Below, in pieces: positions 1 through 7,946 of a DNA stretch of 21,159 nt. Both the position numbers and the translations under genes were made by a program. Numbering within the stretch: position 1 is the stretch's first letter; every line of letters starts with the position of its first letter. Under the pieces are notes generated by a model. That model saw nothing but the letters and a program-made list of their open reading frames with translations. It was not told the origin of the DNA and did no database searches. Origin of the DNA: Myxococcales bacterium UBA5297 (GTDB lineage: Bacteria > Myxococcota > Myxococcia > Myxococcales > UBA5297); the NCBI GenBank assembly GCA_002408385.1, contig DHSB01000009.1, positions 21,802 to 42,960 of the forward strand. The letters are read 5' to 3'.

Positions 1-1321
1 CGGCCACGATGCGGCTCATCGCCTCGCCGAGGGTGTCGCCCGCGCTGCCGCGCGCCTCGCGCCTCGCGTGGTCGGCGAACGAGCCCTGCCCGACGTAGTC
101 CTCGGCGAGCAGCAGCAGCTCCTCGTAGGACGGGCCCAGCGCCGCGGCGCGGCTGAAGTCGGGGCGCGCCAACAGGTACCCGACCAGCCGCAGCGCCATC
201 CGGGCGCGCTGCAGCATGGTCTGGCGCGCCGCCTCCTGCGCGAGCCGGTGCGCGCGCAGCCGCTCGAAGGCAGCGCGCGCGGCTTCGAAGGAGTCGCGAT
301 CGGGCGTGCTCGCGGCGCGCTCGAACGCCCGGGCGAGCCGCAGCTTCGCGGCCTCGAAGGCCTTCGGTAAGAAGCAGCTCGCCTCGAGCACCTCGGCGAG
401 CTCCTCGTCGGGCACGAGCCGCTCGGCCCGCTCGAGCACCGCGGCCATGCTCTGCGCATCGAGCCGCAGCGCCAGCCGCCGCGCCAGCGCGCCCCAGCGC
501 GCGAGCAGCTTCGGGTCGCCGACCCAGGCGCCGGCGGCGGGGTCGAGCGATTCGAGGATTCCCTTCAGCCGCGCCCGCAGGTAGCCGTTCTCCGCCACGC
601 GTTCGGCGGCGGCCTCGAGCACGATGGCCACCGCGGCGACCTTCTCGCCTTCCTCGCGCTCCCACGCGGTCCAGGCCAGGCGCGCGATTGGCCCAGCGAC
701 CCTCTCCAGGAACGCGTGCAACGCCTCGCGCAGCCCCGCGTGCGGCGCGGCGTGGCGCAGGAGCTCCTCGGCGCCGACGCGGCTCGCGGCGAAGGCCACT
801 ATCTGCTCCTCGGAGAAGGCGCCCTCGGCGGGGAAGGCCGCCCACCGCGACAACAGCGCGCGCCAGGCTGTCTCCAGGTCGAGCTTCGGGCCGCGCACCG
901 CGCCGAAGTCCGCTACCTCGGCGAGCAGCGCTTGGACGAGCGGCCGGGTGCGCAGCACCTCCGGGCTGACGCTCTGCGCCTCGAAGCGCCGGGCGAGCCG
1001 GCGCTCCGGCGTGACCTGCAGAACCCGGCCGCGCGCCAGTCGCGCCTGCACGTCGAGCGGCAGCTCGATCCCGTAGTCGAGGACCACCACCAGCGGCTCG
1101 TCGGCAGCGACCGCGACCAGCGCCTCGCGCAGCTCGAGCTCGCAGCGCGCCTCGCGAACGGTGAAGAGCGACTCTCCGCTGGGCAGCTCGACCTTGACCG
1201 CCGGCAGCGGCGCGTCGAGCCGGCCGAAGACCGCCGCGCTCATCGAGCGATGGCGGATGGCGAAGACCGCGCCCAGCTCCTGCTGGAGATCGCGGGCGGA
1301 GACCAAAGGAGCCTCGGCCAT
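1..1321 (-). CDS. pglZ: BREX-2 phosphatase-superfamily protein PglZ, N-terminal 440 codons (truncated by window edge)
   Basis: An uninterrupted minus-strand frame runs from an ATG at 1321 off the left edge. I translated long stretches by hand and met no stop. The protein begins MAEAPLVSARDLQQELG and contains an internal DYGIELPLDVQARL stretch and a GYLLARPDF stretch, the alpha-helical N-terminal style of BREX-2 PglZ proteins. The ATG overlaps the pglY stop as TGATG, so the two genes are translationally coupled. In Streptomyces Pgl and other BREX systems PglZ belongs to the alkaline-phosphatase superfamily, is essential for defence and counteracts toxicity of PglX. The metal-binding phosphatase core normally lies further downstream and is not visible here, so the assignment rests on position after pglY, coupling and general sequence character. 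Full-length homologues are about 900-950 aa, so roughly half is present. Confidence 0.85.
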   Translation of the reverse strand, partial: MAEAPLVSARDLQQELGAVFAIRHRSMSAAVFGRLDAPLPAVKVELPSGESLFTVREARCELELREALVAVAADEPLVVVLDYGIELPLDVQARLARGRVLQVTPERRLARRFEAQSVSPEVLRTRPLVQALLAEVADFGAVRGPKLDLETAWRALLSRWAAFPAEGAFSEEQIVAFAASRVGAEELLRHAAPHAGLREALHAFLERVAGPIARLAWTAWEREEGEKVAAVAIVLEAAAERVAENGYLRARLKGILESLDPAAGAWVGDPKLLARWGALARRLALRLDAQSMAAVLERAERLVPDEELAEVLEASCFLPKAFEAAKLRLARAFERAASTPDRDSFEAARAAFERLRAHRLAQEAARQTMLQRARMALRLVGYLLARPDFSRAAALGPSYEELLLLAEDYVGQGSFADHARREARGSAGDTLGEAMSRIVA

Positions 1322-4300
1322 CACTTCTTCTCCCGCGTCACCTGCCAGCGCAGCTCCAGCCGTGCGCCGGGCCCGGCCTGTTCGAGCGCGGCGGCGATCT
1401 CGCCGCGCGCGGCGTCGAAGCGATCGAGCGCGAAGAGCTCGCCCGAGCGGAAAACCTCGCGCTCGGCCCGAGTCCCCGCCGGCGGCTCGACCGGCTCCGT
1501 GCGGTCGCCGGCCTTGGGGAGCTCGGGCGGGTTGAGCACCCGCTGCGCGTCGAGCGCCAGCGTGCGCAGCGAGGCTTCCAAATCCTCCTGGATAGCGTCG
1601 GCCCCGAGCACCTCGCCCAGCCGCTCGAGGATCGGCCCGCCGCGGGGATCGCCGCGGGCGCGCAGCGCCTCGAAGGTGCCGAGCGCGAGCTTGTCGTCGA
1701 GCGCCCGCGCGGTCTTCGCCGCCGAGGTCAGGTGCCTCTCGAGCGCCTGCGGGCTCGTCTTGGGCTCGAGCTTGGCCAGACCCTCGACCAGCTCGATGGC
1801 GTCCTCGGTGTCGAGCCGGCTGAGCAGCTCGACCGCCTTGTGCGCGGTCACTTGCCGCGCCGGCTCGCCGTCGAAGAAGGCGCTCCAGCGACCCAGCAAC
1901 CCGGCGATCTCGCCCGCGCGATCCGCGACGGCCTTCTTGCGGTGGCCTTCCAACCGGTCGCTCAGCTCGCGCAGGTTGCGCGCGTTGAGGGCCCGGCCTC
2001 CGAGGCTGACGCCGAAGAGCCGGCCGGCCATGTCGAGCGCGCGCTGCCAGGCGACCTGATTCGGCAGCCGCGGCTTCACCAGCTCGGCCTCGTCGGGCAG
2101 CTTGCCGAGCGGCTGCTCCTTGAGCGGCCGGCCGCCGAGCAGCAGCTCGCGGCTCGAGGCGTTGGTGTAGGCGAGCACGGCGAAGTCGACCACCTCGGCC
2201 GTCAGCCCGCGGCCCCGCCCGGGATCGAAGAGCTGGCGCACCTTGGCGACCGACGGCGAGTCGATCCCCTCGGCGAGCAACAGTCGATCGATCTCCTGGA
2301 ACGGGTGAAGCCGCAGCGTCGCCGAGGCTTCGCTCGGGGTGACGAAGCCGAGCTGCTCGGCTGGATCGAGGGTGGCCAGCTCCTCGCGAGTCAGCGACTG
2401 GCGTTGCCCGGCGGCCTCGCAGACCCGGTTGAACACCGCGAGCGCCTTCTCGAGCCGAGCCCGGGTCAACACCCGGTCGCCGAAGCGCGGGTGGAGCGGG
2501 AAGCGCTGGTCGAGCAGCTCGGTGACGCACGCCTCGAGCGCCCCGCGCAGCTTGGCGACCGCGAGTCCGCGGATCTCGAGCCCGGGCAGAAGCACGTGGT
2601 AGTGCCGGTCGAGCTCGCGCGCGGGGTCGAGCTCGCCGTCCTCCTTGCTGCGCAGCCCGTAGGCCGCCAGCAGGCCTCTCAGCACGCGCTGGCGCTTCTG
2701 CGAGGCGATGGACTCGAGCTCGGCGCGCGCCCGGAGCTGGTCGTCGGGCCGCAGGTTCTCCAGGTGCTTCTTCCACGCGTCGCCTTCGAGGATGCGGTCG
2801 AGCACCACCAGCTCGCCCAGGTCGCGCTGCAGGCCCTCGCCGAAGAAGCTGGGGAGCCAGACGATGGTCGGGCTCTCGTGCCCCGCGTCGAGCCAGGCCT
2901 GCAGGCGGGCCTCGTCCTCGGCCGGGCAGCGCCCGGGCTCGTCGAAGGGGTAGTCGATGACCACCCGGAAGTCGTCGCCGGCGCGGGCGCGGAAGACGAA
3001 GTCGTCCATCTCGCGCACGTTGCCGAAGTAGAGGCTCCCGGTGCGCTTGGTGCCGCGCCAGAGGTAGTCGAAGTCGGCCTGTGCGCCGCTCGCCTCGACC
3101 TCCAGCTCCTTGTAGAGCAGCTCCATCAGCTTGCGGCGGCGCGCGCCCGGCGAATCGGCGCCGCGGGCGGCGTCGACGATGGGCTTGAGGTCCACGCCCT
3201 CGAGCACGATGGAGACCGTCGGGTCACCCTGCTCGCCGACCCGCACCTTGCCGATCTCGGCCGCCCAGGCGCGGATGGTCGAGACCGCCTGCGTCGCCTC
3301 GGTGCCGGGGATGGGCGAGCGCAGGGTGCCGTGGTTGAGCTGCACCAGGCGCGAGGCGGTCAGGCCGCGCAGCACCTTGACCTGCGGCACCAGCGCGGCG
3401 AGCAGCAGCGTCTTGGCGAGCCGGTTGTCGGCGCGGCAGCGTTTCTGCGGGCAGTTCGAGCAACCGAGCGAAACCGGGTGCCCGTCGCGCAGCCGCTGGC
3501 ACTTCTCCTTGGTCCCGGTCTCGTTGCGCGCCTGGATCAGCGGCAGCAGCTCGTTGCTGTAGATGCGCCGGGCCGAGGCGAACCGCTCGCGCATCGTGCC
3601 GTCCATCGGCTCCTCGCCGCCGGCGAGCACGTCGAAGAGGTCGCCGACCGGCACCACCCGGCCCATCTCGAAGTCCTCGAGGTGCTCGACGAGCAGCTCC
3701 ATCAGCACCTTGAGCGCGGTGCGCTCGCGCTGCAGGTAGTGCGAGAGCGCGACCAGGCACTCGATGAGCGCGGGGCTGAACGGGTAGACCTGCCGGAAGG
3801 AGGCCTCGTCGCCTATCTCGCCGAGCAGCGTTCCCCAGGCGAGCCCCAGCCCGCCGCGCAGGCGCGCGAAGGCGTCGTCGAGCGAGCGGCGCGCCGCGGC
3901 GTCGCGGGCGCGCACCACGCGCTTCTCGACGATGGCCGGCAGGTTGGTGTCCTTCAGGTCGATGACGTCGAAGCGCCCGTCCCAGAACTTGAGCGAGTCG
4001 CGCAGCGTCTGGGCGTCGAGCCCGGCGAGCTGGTCGCCCACCATCTCGCTGATGTCGCGCTGGCGGGCGACGAAGCTGACGATGGGCACGTCGCGCCGCT
4101 CGTCCTGGGCCTCGACGAGCTTGGCGAGCTTGGGCGCCTCGGTGTTGAGCCAGGTCCGGTCGCTCGCGCGGCTGGCGAACCAGAGGATCAGCTCGTCGAG
4201 GAAGAGCACCACCGCCGTGTAGCCAAGGCTCGCCGCGTGGCGGGCGAGGATGCCGAGCCCGGGGTCGAAGGCGACGTAGGAGGACGAGCCCTTGGCGTAG

Positions 4301-4986
4301 GCCGAGAAGAGCGGCGTCTTGACCAGCGCCGAGAAGAGCCGGGCGCGCTCGGCCGGGTCGCTGCTGGTGCGGGCGGCCTCGAAGCTCGCCGGGTCCCAGG
4401 CCGCGGCCGCGGCCAGCTTGCCGAAGCCCTTGATGGCGCCCTGGCCGGCGTTGAGCTGGGCGAAGAAGGTCTCGTCGCCGGTGGCCGCGCGCACCTGGGC
4501 GGCGTTCTCGAAGAGCGCCACGTCCTCGAAGAGCGGCGGGACCGGCGCCTCCGGGTGCTCGGCGCCGACGCGCGCGAGGTACTCGGCGAAGACCTTCTCC
4601 TCGAGGCTGCGCGCGCCGACCATGTGGAAGTGCAGGCGCAGCACGCGCGAGCCCTTCACCCACTCGTGCTTGCCGAGCAGCTCGTGCAGCTCCGGCTGCG
4701 ACCAGGCGACGCGGTCGTTGCCGAGCAGCAGGCTGGTGATGGCGAGGAAGTGGCTCTTGCCCGCGCCGAACGAGCCGTGGACGTAGGAGGCGCTGCTCTG
4801 CCGGTCGCGGATGCCGGCCCCCACGAGCGTGAGCGCGCGGTCGAAGGCCGACTTCAGGTCCGAAGTGATCGCGTAGCTCTCGAGCAGCTTCTCGGGCCGG
4901 GCGATGCCCTCGGTGAGCCGGACGACGAAGTCGCTTTTCTTCACCTCGGACGGCAGGTCGAGCAGGTCACGCAGATTCGAGCTCAT
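1321..4986 (-). CDS. pglY: BREX-2 P-loop ATPase PglY
   Basis: Predicted 1221-aa protein, the usual size of BREX-2 PglY. The chosen ATG gives MSSNLRDLLDLPSEV; a longer frame reaches 5052, but its extra 22 residues look non-coding. A GAAAG stretch lies just upstream of the chosen start. Walker A is GSFGAGKS at residues 71-78; Walker B is VVLFLDE at about 259-265, with D264 and E265. A four-cysteine cluster, C496-x12-C509-x2-C512-x4-C517, could bind zinc. PglY is the ATPase partner of PglZ and is related to BrxC of other BREX types; it acts in the cytoplasm, and its exact mechanism is unknown. The stop overlaps the pglZ start (TGATG). A 121-bp gap of lower GC separates it from the upstream AlbA/GHKL gene, so pglYZ may have their own promoter; I see no convincing -35/-10 pair there. 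Confidence 0.96.
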   Translation of the reverse strand: MSSNLRDLLDLPSEVKKSDFVVRLTEGIARPEKLLESYAITSDLKSAFDRALTLVGAGIRDRQSSASYVHGSFGAGKSHFLAITSLLLGNDRVAWSQPELHELLGKHEWVKGSRVLRLHFHMVGARSLEEKVFAEYLARVGAEHPEAPVPPLFEDVALFENAAQVRAATGDETFFAQLNAGQGAIKGFGKLAAAAAWDPASFEAARTSSDPAERARLFSALVKTPLFSAYAKGSSSYVAFDPGLGILARHAASLGYTAVVLFLDELILWFASRASDRTWLNTEAPKLAKLVEAQDERRDVPIVSFVARQRDISEMVGDQLAGLDAQTLRDSLKFWDGRFDVIDLKDTNLPAIVEKRVVRARDAAARRSLDDAFARLRGGLGLAWGTLLGEIGDEASFRQVYPFSPALIECLVALSHYLQRERTALKVLMELLVEHLEDFEMGRVVPVGDLFDVLAGGEEPMDGTMRERFASARRIYSNELLPLIQARNETGTKEKCQRLRDGHPVSLGCSNCPQKRCRADNRLAKTLLLAALVPQVKVLRGLTASRLVQLNHGTLRSPIPGTEATQAVSTIRAWAAEIGKVRVGEQGDPTVSIVLEGVDLKPIVDAARGADSPGARRRKLMELLYKELEVEASGAQADFDYLWRGTKRTGSLYFGNVREMDDFVFRARAGDDFRVVIDYPFDEPGRCPAEDEARLQAWLDAGHESPTIVWLPSFFGEGLQRDLGELVVLDRILEGDAWKKHLENLRPDDQLRARAELESIASQKRQRVLRGLLAAYGLRSKEDGELDPARELDRHYHVLLPGLEIRGLAVAKLRGALEACVTELLDQRFPLHPRFGDRVLTRARLEKALAVFNRVCEAAGQRQSLTREELATLDPAEQLGFVTPSEASATLRLHPFQEIDRLLLAEGIDSPSVAKVRQLFDPGRGRGLTAEVVDFAVLAYTNASSRELLLGGRPLKEQPLGKLPDEAELVKPRLPNQVAWQRALDMAGRLFGVSLGGRALNARNLRELSDRLEGHRKKAVADRAGEIAGLLGRWSAFFDGEPARQVTAHKAVELLSRLDTEDAIELVEGLAKLEPKTSPQALERHLTSAAKTARALDDKLALGTFEALRARGDPRGGPILERLGEVLGADAIQEDLEASLRTLALDAQRVLNPPELPKAGDRTEPVEPPAGTRAEREVFRSGELFALDRFDAARGEIAAALEQAGPGARLELRWQVTREKK

Positions 4987-5107
4987 GGTGTCTTTCTGAT
5001 TCGATTCGCAATCGTCGGCGTGCTTGAGCCGCGGGGGCCAGCAGGCCTTCAAAGCCGAGCCAACCTATTCCGGCTGGCAGCAAGGCAATTCTCTTTTCCC
5101 GTTGGTG

Positions 5108-7498
5108 CTACTTGCGCGACTGCATGGAACCTTGAGCCGCGCCATAGGCTTGGTCCGGATGGCGCGGCTTGTCAGGGAAGCGCCTCACCAGCAGCCGCTC
5201 GCTGCACATCTGCGCGAGGTGCCGCTCGACGAGCTTGTCCGGATTCGCGAGCCCAAGGACCTTCGCCAGCTCACTCGGCCGCCAGAAGCGAAGCTCGCAG
5301 AGGCGCAGGATGGCAGTGCGGATCTTCTCCTTGCGTGGCCGTGGCCCGAGCGCGGCTAGCAACGCCTGGAGGTCGTCCGGGAGTTGGTCCTCCGGTTGCT
5401 CGGCAGCTTGCTCCGGCACACTCCCAGCCTTCTGCTCGAGCTCTCCGCAATCCGCTCGAGACATCCCCTTATCCGCGTCCGCCATACCCCTATCCGCGGG
5501 TGCCATACCCCTATCCGCGGCCAAGACCTTGCTATTCGCGTCCAAGATCCCGCTATCCGCGTCCAAGATGGCGCTTTCCGCCTCGAGCATCCCCCTATCC
5601 GCGTCCGCCATACCCCTATCCGCGGCCTCGAGCACGCCTCTGTCCGCGGCTGCCATACCCCTATCCGCGTCCGCCATACCCCTATCCGCGGCCTCGAGCA
5701 TGCCCCTATCCGCGGCTGCCATACCCCTATCCGCCTCGAGCATCCCCCTATCCGCATCCATAACCCCGCCATTGCCGTCCAAAGCCGTCCATATCGCCCC
5801 GAGCGTGTCCCTATCCGCGGCCCCGAGCATGCCCCTATCCGCGGCCAACTTGACGCTAACCGCGTCCGCCATACCCCTATCCGCCTCGAGCATGCCCCTA
5901 TCCGCGTCCATAACCCCGCCATCGCCGTTCAAAGCCGTTCCAATCGCCTCGAGCATCCCCCTATCCGCGGCTTCGAGCATCCCCCTATCCGCCGCCGCTC
6001 GACTGCGAGGACCGAGGACGTAGTAGGCGCCCCCTCGTTCGCCCCTCATCTCCAGGAGCTCGGCCGTTCGCAGGCCGCGGAGGACCCTACGCGCCTCGAT
6101 CGGATCAAGGTCGGTGAGGTCGCGGAGAGTGGAGTTGCGGACCTGTCCGGCACGTCGGGCCAGAACCAGGGCCTGTGCCTGGACATCGCTCAGCTCGAAA
6201 GACGTGAGCCCCTCGAGCCATGAGGTCTCTTCCGGTCTGAGAAGGTTGTGTAGCCAAAGCGTCGCTACGAAGCGGTCGACGTGGCGGTTGGACTCGAACA
6301 TCGGCGGCGTCAGCCCTGCGCGCTTCATGGCCCGGCGCATGGCGGCAATGCCGGTTCCCTTGTTTTCCGCCAGATGCATCTCCCGAAGGACGTCGGCGAT
6401 ACGCGGATTCCGGGTCAGAGAGCCCGGCTGGCCGAGTTGGTCTTCCTCGACCAACGAGTGGCCGGGGTTTCGCACCTCGATTCGGTCATTGAAGCGAATG
6501 ACCTGAATTGCGCTCGGGACGCGGTAGCTTCGATGAACCAGCGCATTCGCAAGGACCTCTCGGACGACCGACTCGGGGATCTTGGGAACTTCCTTTCTCG
6601 CCGGAGAGCCAGGCTCGAGAGAGAACGATCGCACCAGGTCTTCGAGGACCGCGGTGTAAGCCTTGCGAAATGCGACGAGAAGAGGCGCCCGGATTTCGAG
6701 GCAATCGTAGGGTCGTGAAGCATCCGGGACCCATTCGGTCCCAGCGACGCGGATGTAGTCCACGCGAATGGCGGGAAACAAGCGCCGCAGCGCAATCGTG
6801 GAACCGAAGAGCAGGATCCCGGCGACCGTAGGGGCAAGAGTGCCGCCCGTCATGCGGCCGCCGCCCATCGACTGCACGAGCGCCTGGTCGCTGACGTCGC
6901 GCAGCTCGGTTGCCGGGTTCGCGCTCAAGAGGCCGCGCCGATAGGCCTGGATGACCTGAGGATCGAGGTCGTCCATGCTGGCCCCGGCGACGAGCGAGTC
7001 CTCGTGAGGTTCGGCCGAGCCCGCGCCGAGCAATATCCGCAGGTCATCCTCGGTGCATCGCTGGTCCGTTCCGCCAATGCGGCGAAACGCGCCGTGGTGC
7101 ATGCCCTTGCTCTTGATGAAGATCGGTTTCTCGGCGACCGAGACTTCCGGGATGGCTGCCGCGACGACGACCTTCCCTTTGATGGACTCCTGCCAGATAT
7201 GCGGCCTGACCGCCCGGTTGAACGCCTGCGCGCATTGGGTCGCGAAGTCGCTTGCGGTCTTTCCGGGATTGGCAACGCCGGTGATTACGAACTTCCCGCC
7301 GACCTCAGAAACGCCGAAGAGCAGCACTCCGCCGCCGAGGTGAGGCTCGTTCGAGAATGCAGATACCGTCTCGAGCGAGCTCTTCCCGATCCCGTCGGCA
7401 GCACGCTTGGCCTCAATCGAGGTGGGCTCATCCACCTCATTGAGCTGCTCAATCAATTCGACGATCGAAGGCACCGTCCGCTCCGTGTCCGGATCCAC
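5108..7498 (-). CDS. AlbA_2 (Schlafen-like) / GHKL-ATPase protein with long heptad-repeat linker and two winged-helix-like segments
   Basis: Predicted 796-aa protein starting at GTG 7498, with an AGGGA ribosome site about 10 nt upstream. The start lies 7 bp after the stop of the 146-aa gene. The frame is open to 7915, but that part overlaps the 146-aa gene and is arginine/serine shadow sequence. Residues about 20-155 resemble the AlbA_2 divergent-AAA domain (SIEAKRAADG, GGGVLLFGV). Residues 311-390 resemble the RecG-like HATPase_c_4 fold (VVREVLANALVHRSY, EVRNPGHS, ENKGTGI). Residues 440-495 look like a winged helix. Residues 502-687 are about twenty heptads of consensus ADRGMLE or ADRGMAD, followed by a C-terminal DNA-binding-like domain (RFWRPSELAKVLGLANP). 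Such proteins are often annotated as transcriptional regulators or putative helicases and occur in defence islands; the role here is unknown. GC appears lower than in pglY. Confidence 0.87.
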   Translation of the reverse strand: MDPDTERTVPSIVELIEQLNEVDEPTSIEAKRAADGIGKSSLETVSAFSNEPHLGGGVLLFGVSEVGGKFVITGVANPGKTASDFATQCAQAFNRAVRPHIWQESIKGKVVVAAAIPEVSVAEKPIFIKSKGMHHGAFRRIGGTDQRCTEDDLRILLGAGSAEPHEDSLVAGASMDDLDPQVIQAYRRGLLSANPATELRDVSDQALVQSMGGGRMTGGTLAPTVAGILLFGSTIALRRLFPAIRVDYIRVAGTEWVPDASRPYDCLEIRAPLLVAFRKAYTAVLEDLVRSFSLEPGSPARKEVPKIPESVVREVLANALVHRSYRVPSAIQVIRFNDRIEVRNPGHSLVEEDQLGQPGSLTRNPRIADVLREMHLAENKGTGIAAMRRAMKRAGLTPPMFESNRHVDRFVATLWLHNLLRPEETSWLEGLTSFELSDVQAQALVLARRAGQVRNSTLRDLTDLDPIEARRVLRGLRTAELLEMRGERGGAYYVLGPRSRAAADRGMLEAADRGMLEAIGTALNGDGGVMDADRGMLEADRGMADAVSVKLAADRGMLGAADRDTLGAIWTALDGNGGVMDADRGMLEADRGMAAADRGMLEAADRGMADADRGMAAADRGVLEAADRGMADADRGMLEAESAILDADSGILDANSKVLAADRGMAPADRGMADADKGMSRADCGELEQKAGSVPEQAAEQPEDQLPDDLQALLAALGPRPRKEKIRTAILRLCELRFWRPSELAKVLGLANPDKLVERHLAQMCSERLLVRRFPDKPRHPDQAYGAAQGSMQSRK
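5436..5995 (-). repeat. In-frame 21-nt minisatellite encoding ADRGMxx heptads
   Basis: On the plus strand the core CCCCTATCCGC recurs about every 21 bp, usually followed by GTCCGCCATA, GGCTGCCATA or CTCGAGCAT. On the coding strand it gives heptads ADRGMLE, ADRGMAD and ADRGMAA, some lengthened to eight residues by an extra Ala. Toward the 3' end the units decay (AESAILD, ADSGILD, ANSKVLA, ADCGELE). Because units are multiples of three, gain or loss of a unit would keep the reading frame and change only linker length. Confidence 0.95.
5695..5994. repeat. 150-bp tandem duplication within the minisatellite
   Basis: Positions 5721-5844 match 5871-5994 at a constant offset of 150 bp without gaps. 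Both copies carry the non-heptad insert AI-x-TAL-x-G-x-GGVMD (genomic 5756-5800 and 5906-5950). This is a 50-residue higher-order unit laid over the 21-bp repeats, evidence of past in-frame expansion. The outer boundary of the left copy (about 5695) is approximate. Confidence 0.85.
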
Positions 7499-7505
7499 TG
7501 CGAGC

Positions 7506-7946
7506 TCATCCCTGCGCGCCGCCGAGAAGAGCCCGCGCGCGGGCGAGCGTCTCTTCGATCTGCCGGACCGGGTAGTTGAAGATGAGCGCCGTCCGATTTC
7601 CCTCACGCGACGAGACCACGAAGGCGGCTCCTTCGAACGAATAGCGATTCGGCCAGCCGATCGCGAACCCGCCGGTGGGCGTGTCGCGAACCTCCAGCTC
7701 CAACGGCTCGAATCCGCGGCAGAGCGGGGCGGCGTTGCCATTGACTTCGATGACCCAGGCTTCGCCGTCGCCATTGGAGAAGAAGACGAGTGGGCCGAGG
7801 CTGACGACGCGCGTCTGGCCCTGGAGCGCGGCCTCGACGATGTCGGCGACCTCGCGCTCGATCGCCTCGCGATCGAACGGGGACGGGCCGACTTTGTTTC
7901 TCTTCTTCGGCGCAACCTTCACCGAAAACGTTTGTCGCTTCTTCAT
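7506..7946 (-). CDS. Hypothetical 146-aa protein coupled to pglX'
   Basis: The start chosen is the ATG at 7946, which overlaps the pglX' stop in an ATGA junction; an upstream in-frame start at 7991 lies inside pglX' and is less likely. The protein begins with a lysine/arginine-rich tail (MKKRQTFSVKVAPKKRNK), then an acidic helix (FDREAIEREVADIVEAAL), then an alternating beta-like region (VVSLGPLVFFSNGDGEAW, FAIGWPNRYSFEGAAFVV), and ends with a helix (IEETLARARALL). There is no signal peptide, membrane segment or recognisable catalytic motif. I do not recognise the family. Its tight coupling to pglX' upstream and 7-bp spacing from the AlbA/GHKL gene downstream suggest the three are made together and may form one complex. 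The basic tail would suit nucleic-acid binding, but that is inference only. Confidence 0.82.
   Translation of the reverse strand: MKKRQTFSVKVAPKKRNKVGPSPFDREAIEREVADIVEAALQGQTRVVSLGPLVFFSNGDGEAWVIEVNGNAAPLCRGFEPLELEVRDTPTGGFAIGWPNRYSFEGAAFVVSSREGNRTALIFNYPVRQIEETLARARALLGGAQG

Noticed and set aside
1732..5763. 1343-codon plus-strand open frame
   Set aside because: It lies antisense to pglY and the heptad gene; the product is Leu/Arg/Glu/Ala-rich low-complexity and ends in a YPRPPYPYP repeat that mirrors the minisatellite. High-GC shadow.
5460..6000. Regularly spaced repeats resembling a CRISPR array
   Set aside because: Period is only 21 bp with no unique spacers, units are degenerate, and they translate in frame as ADRGM heptads of a minus-strand gene.
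7499..7915. N-terminal extension of the AlbA_2/GHKL protein
   Set aside because: It overlaps the 146-aa gene out of frame and has Arg/Ser-rich low-complexity content; the GTG at 7498 fits the domain start.
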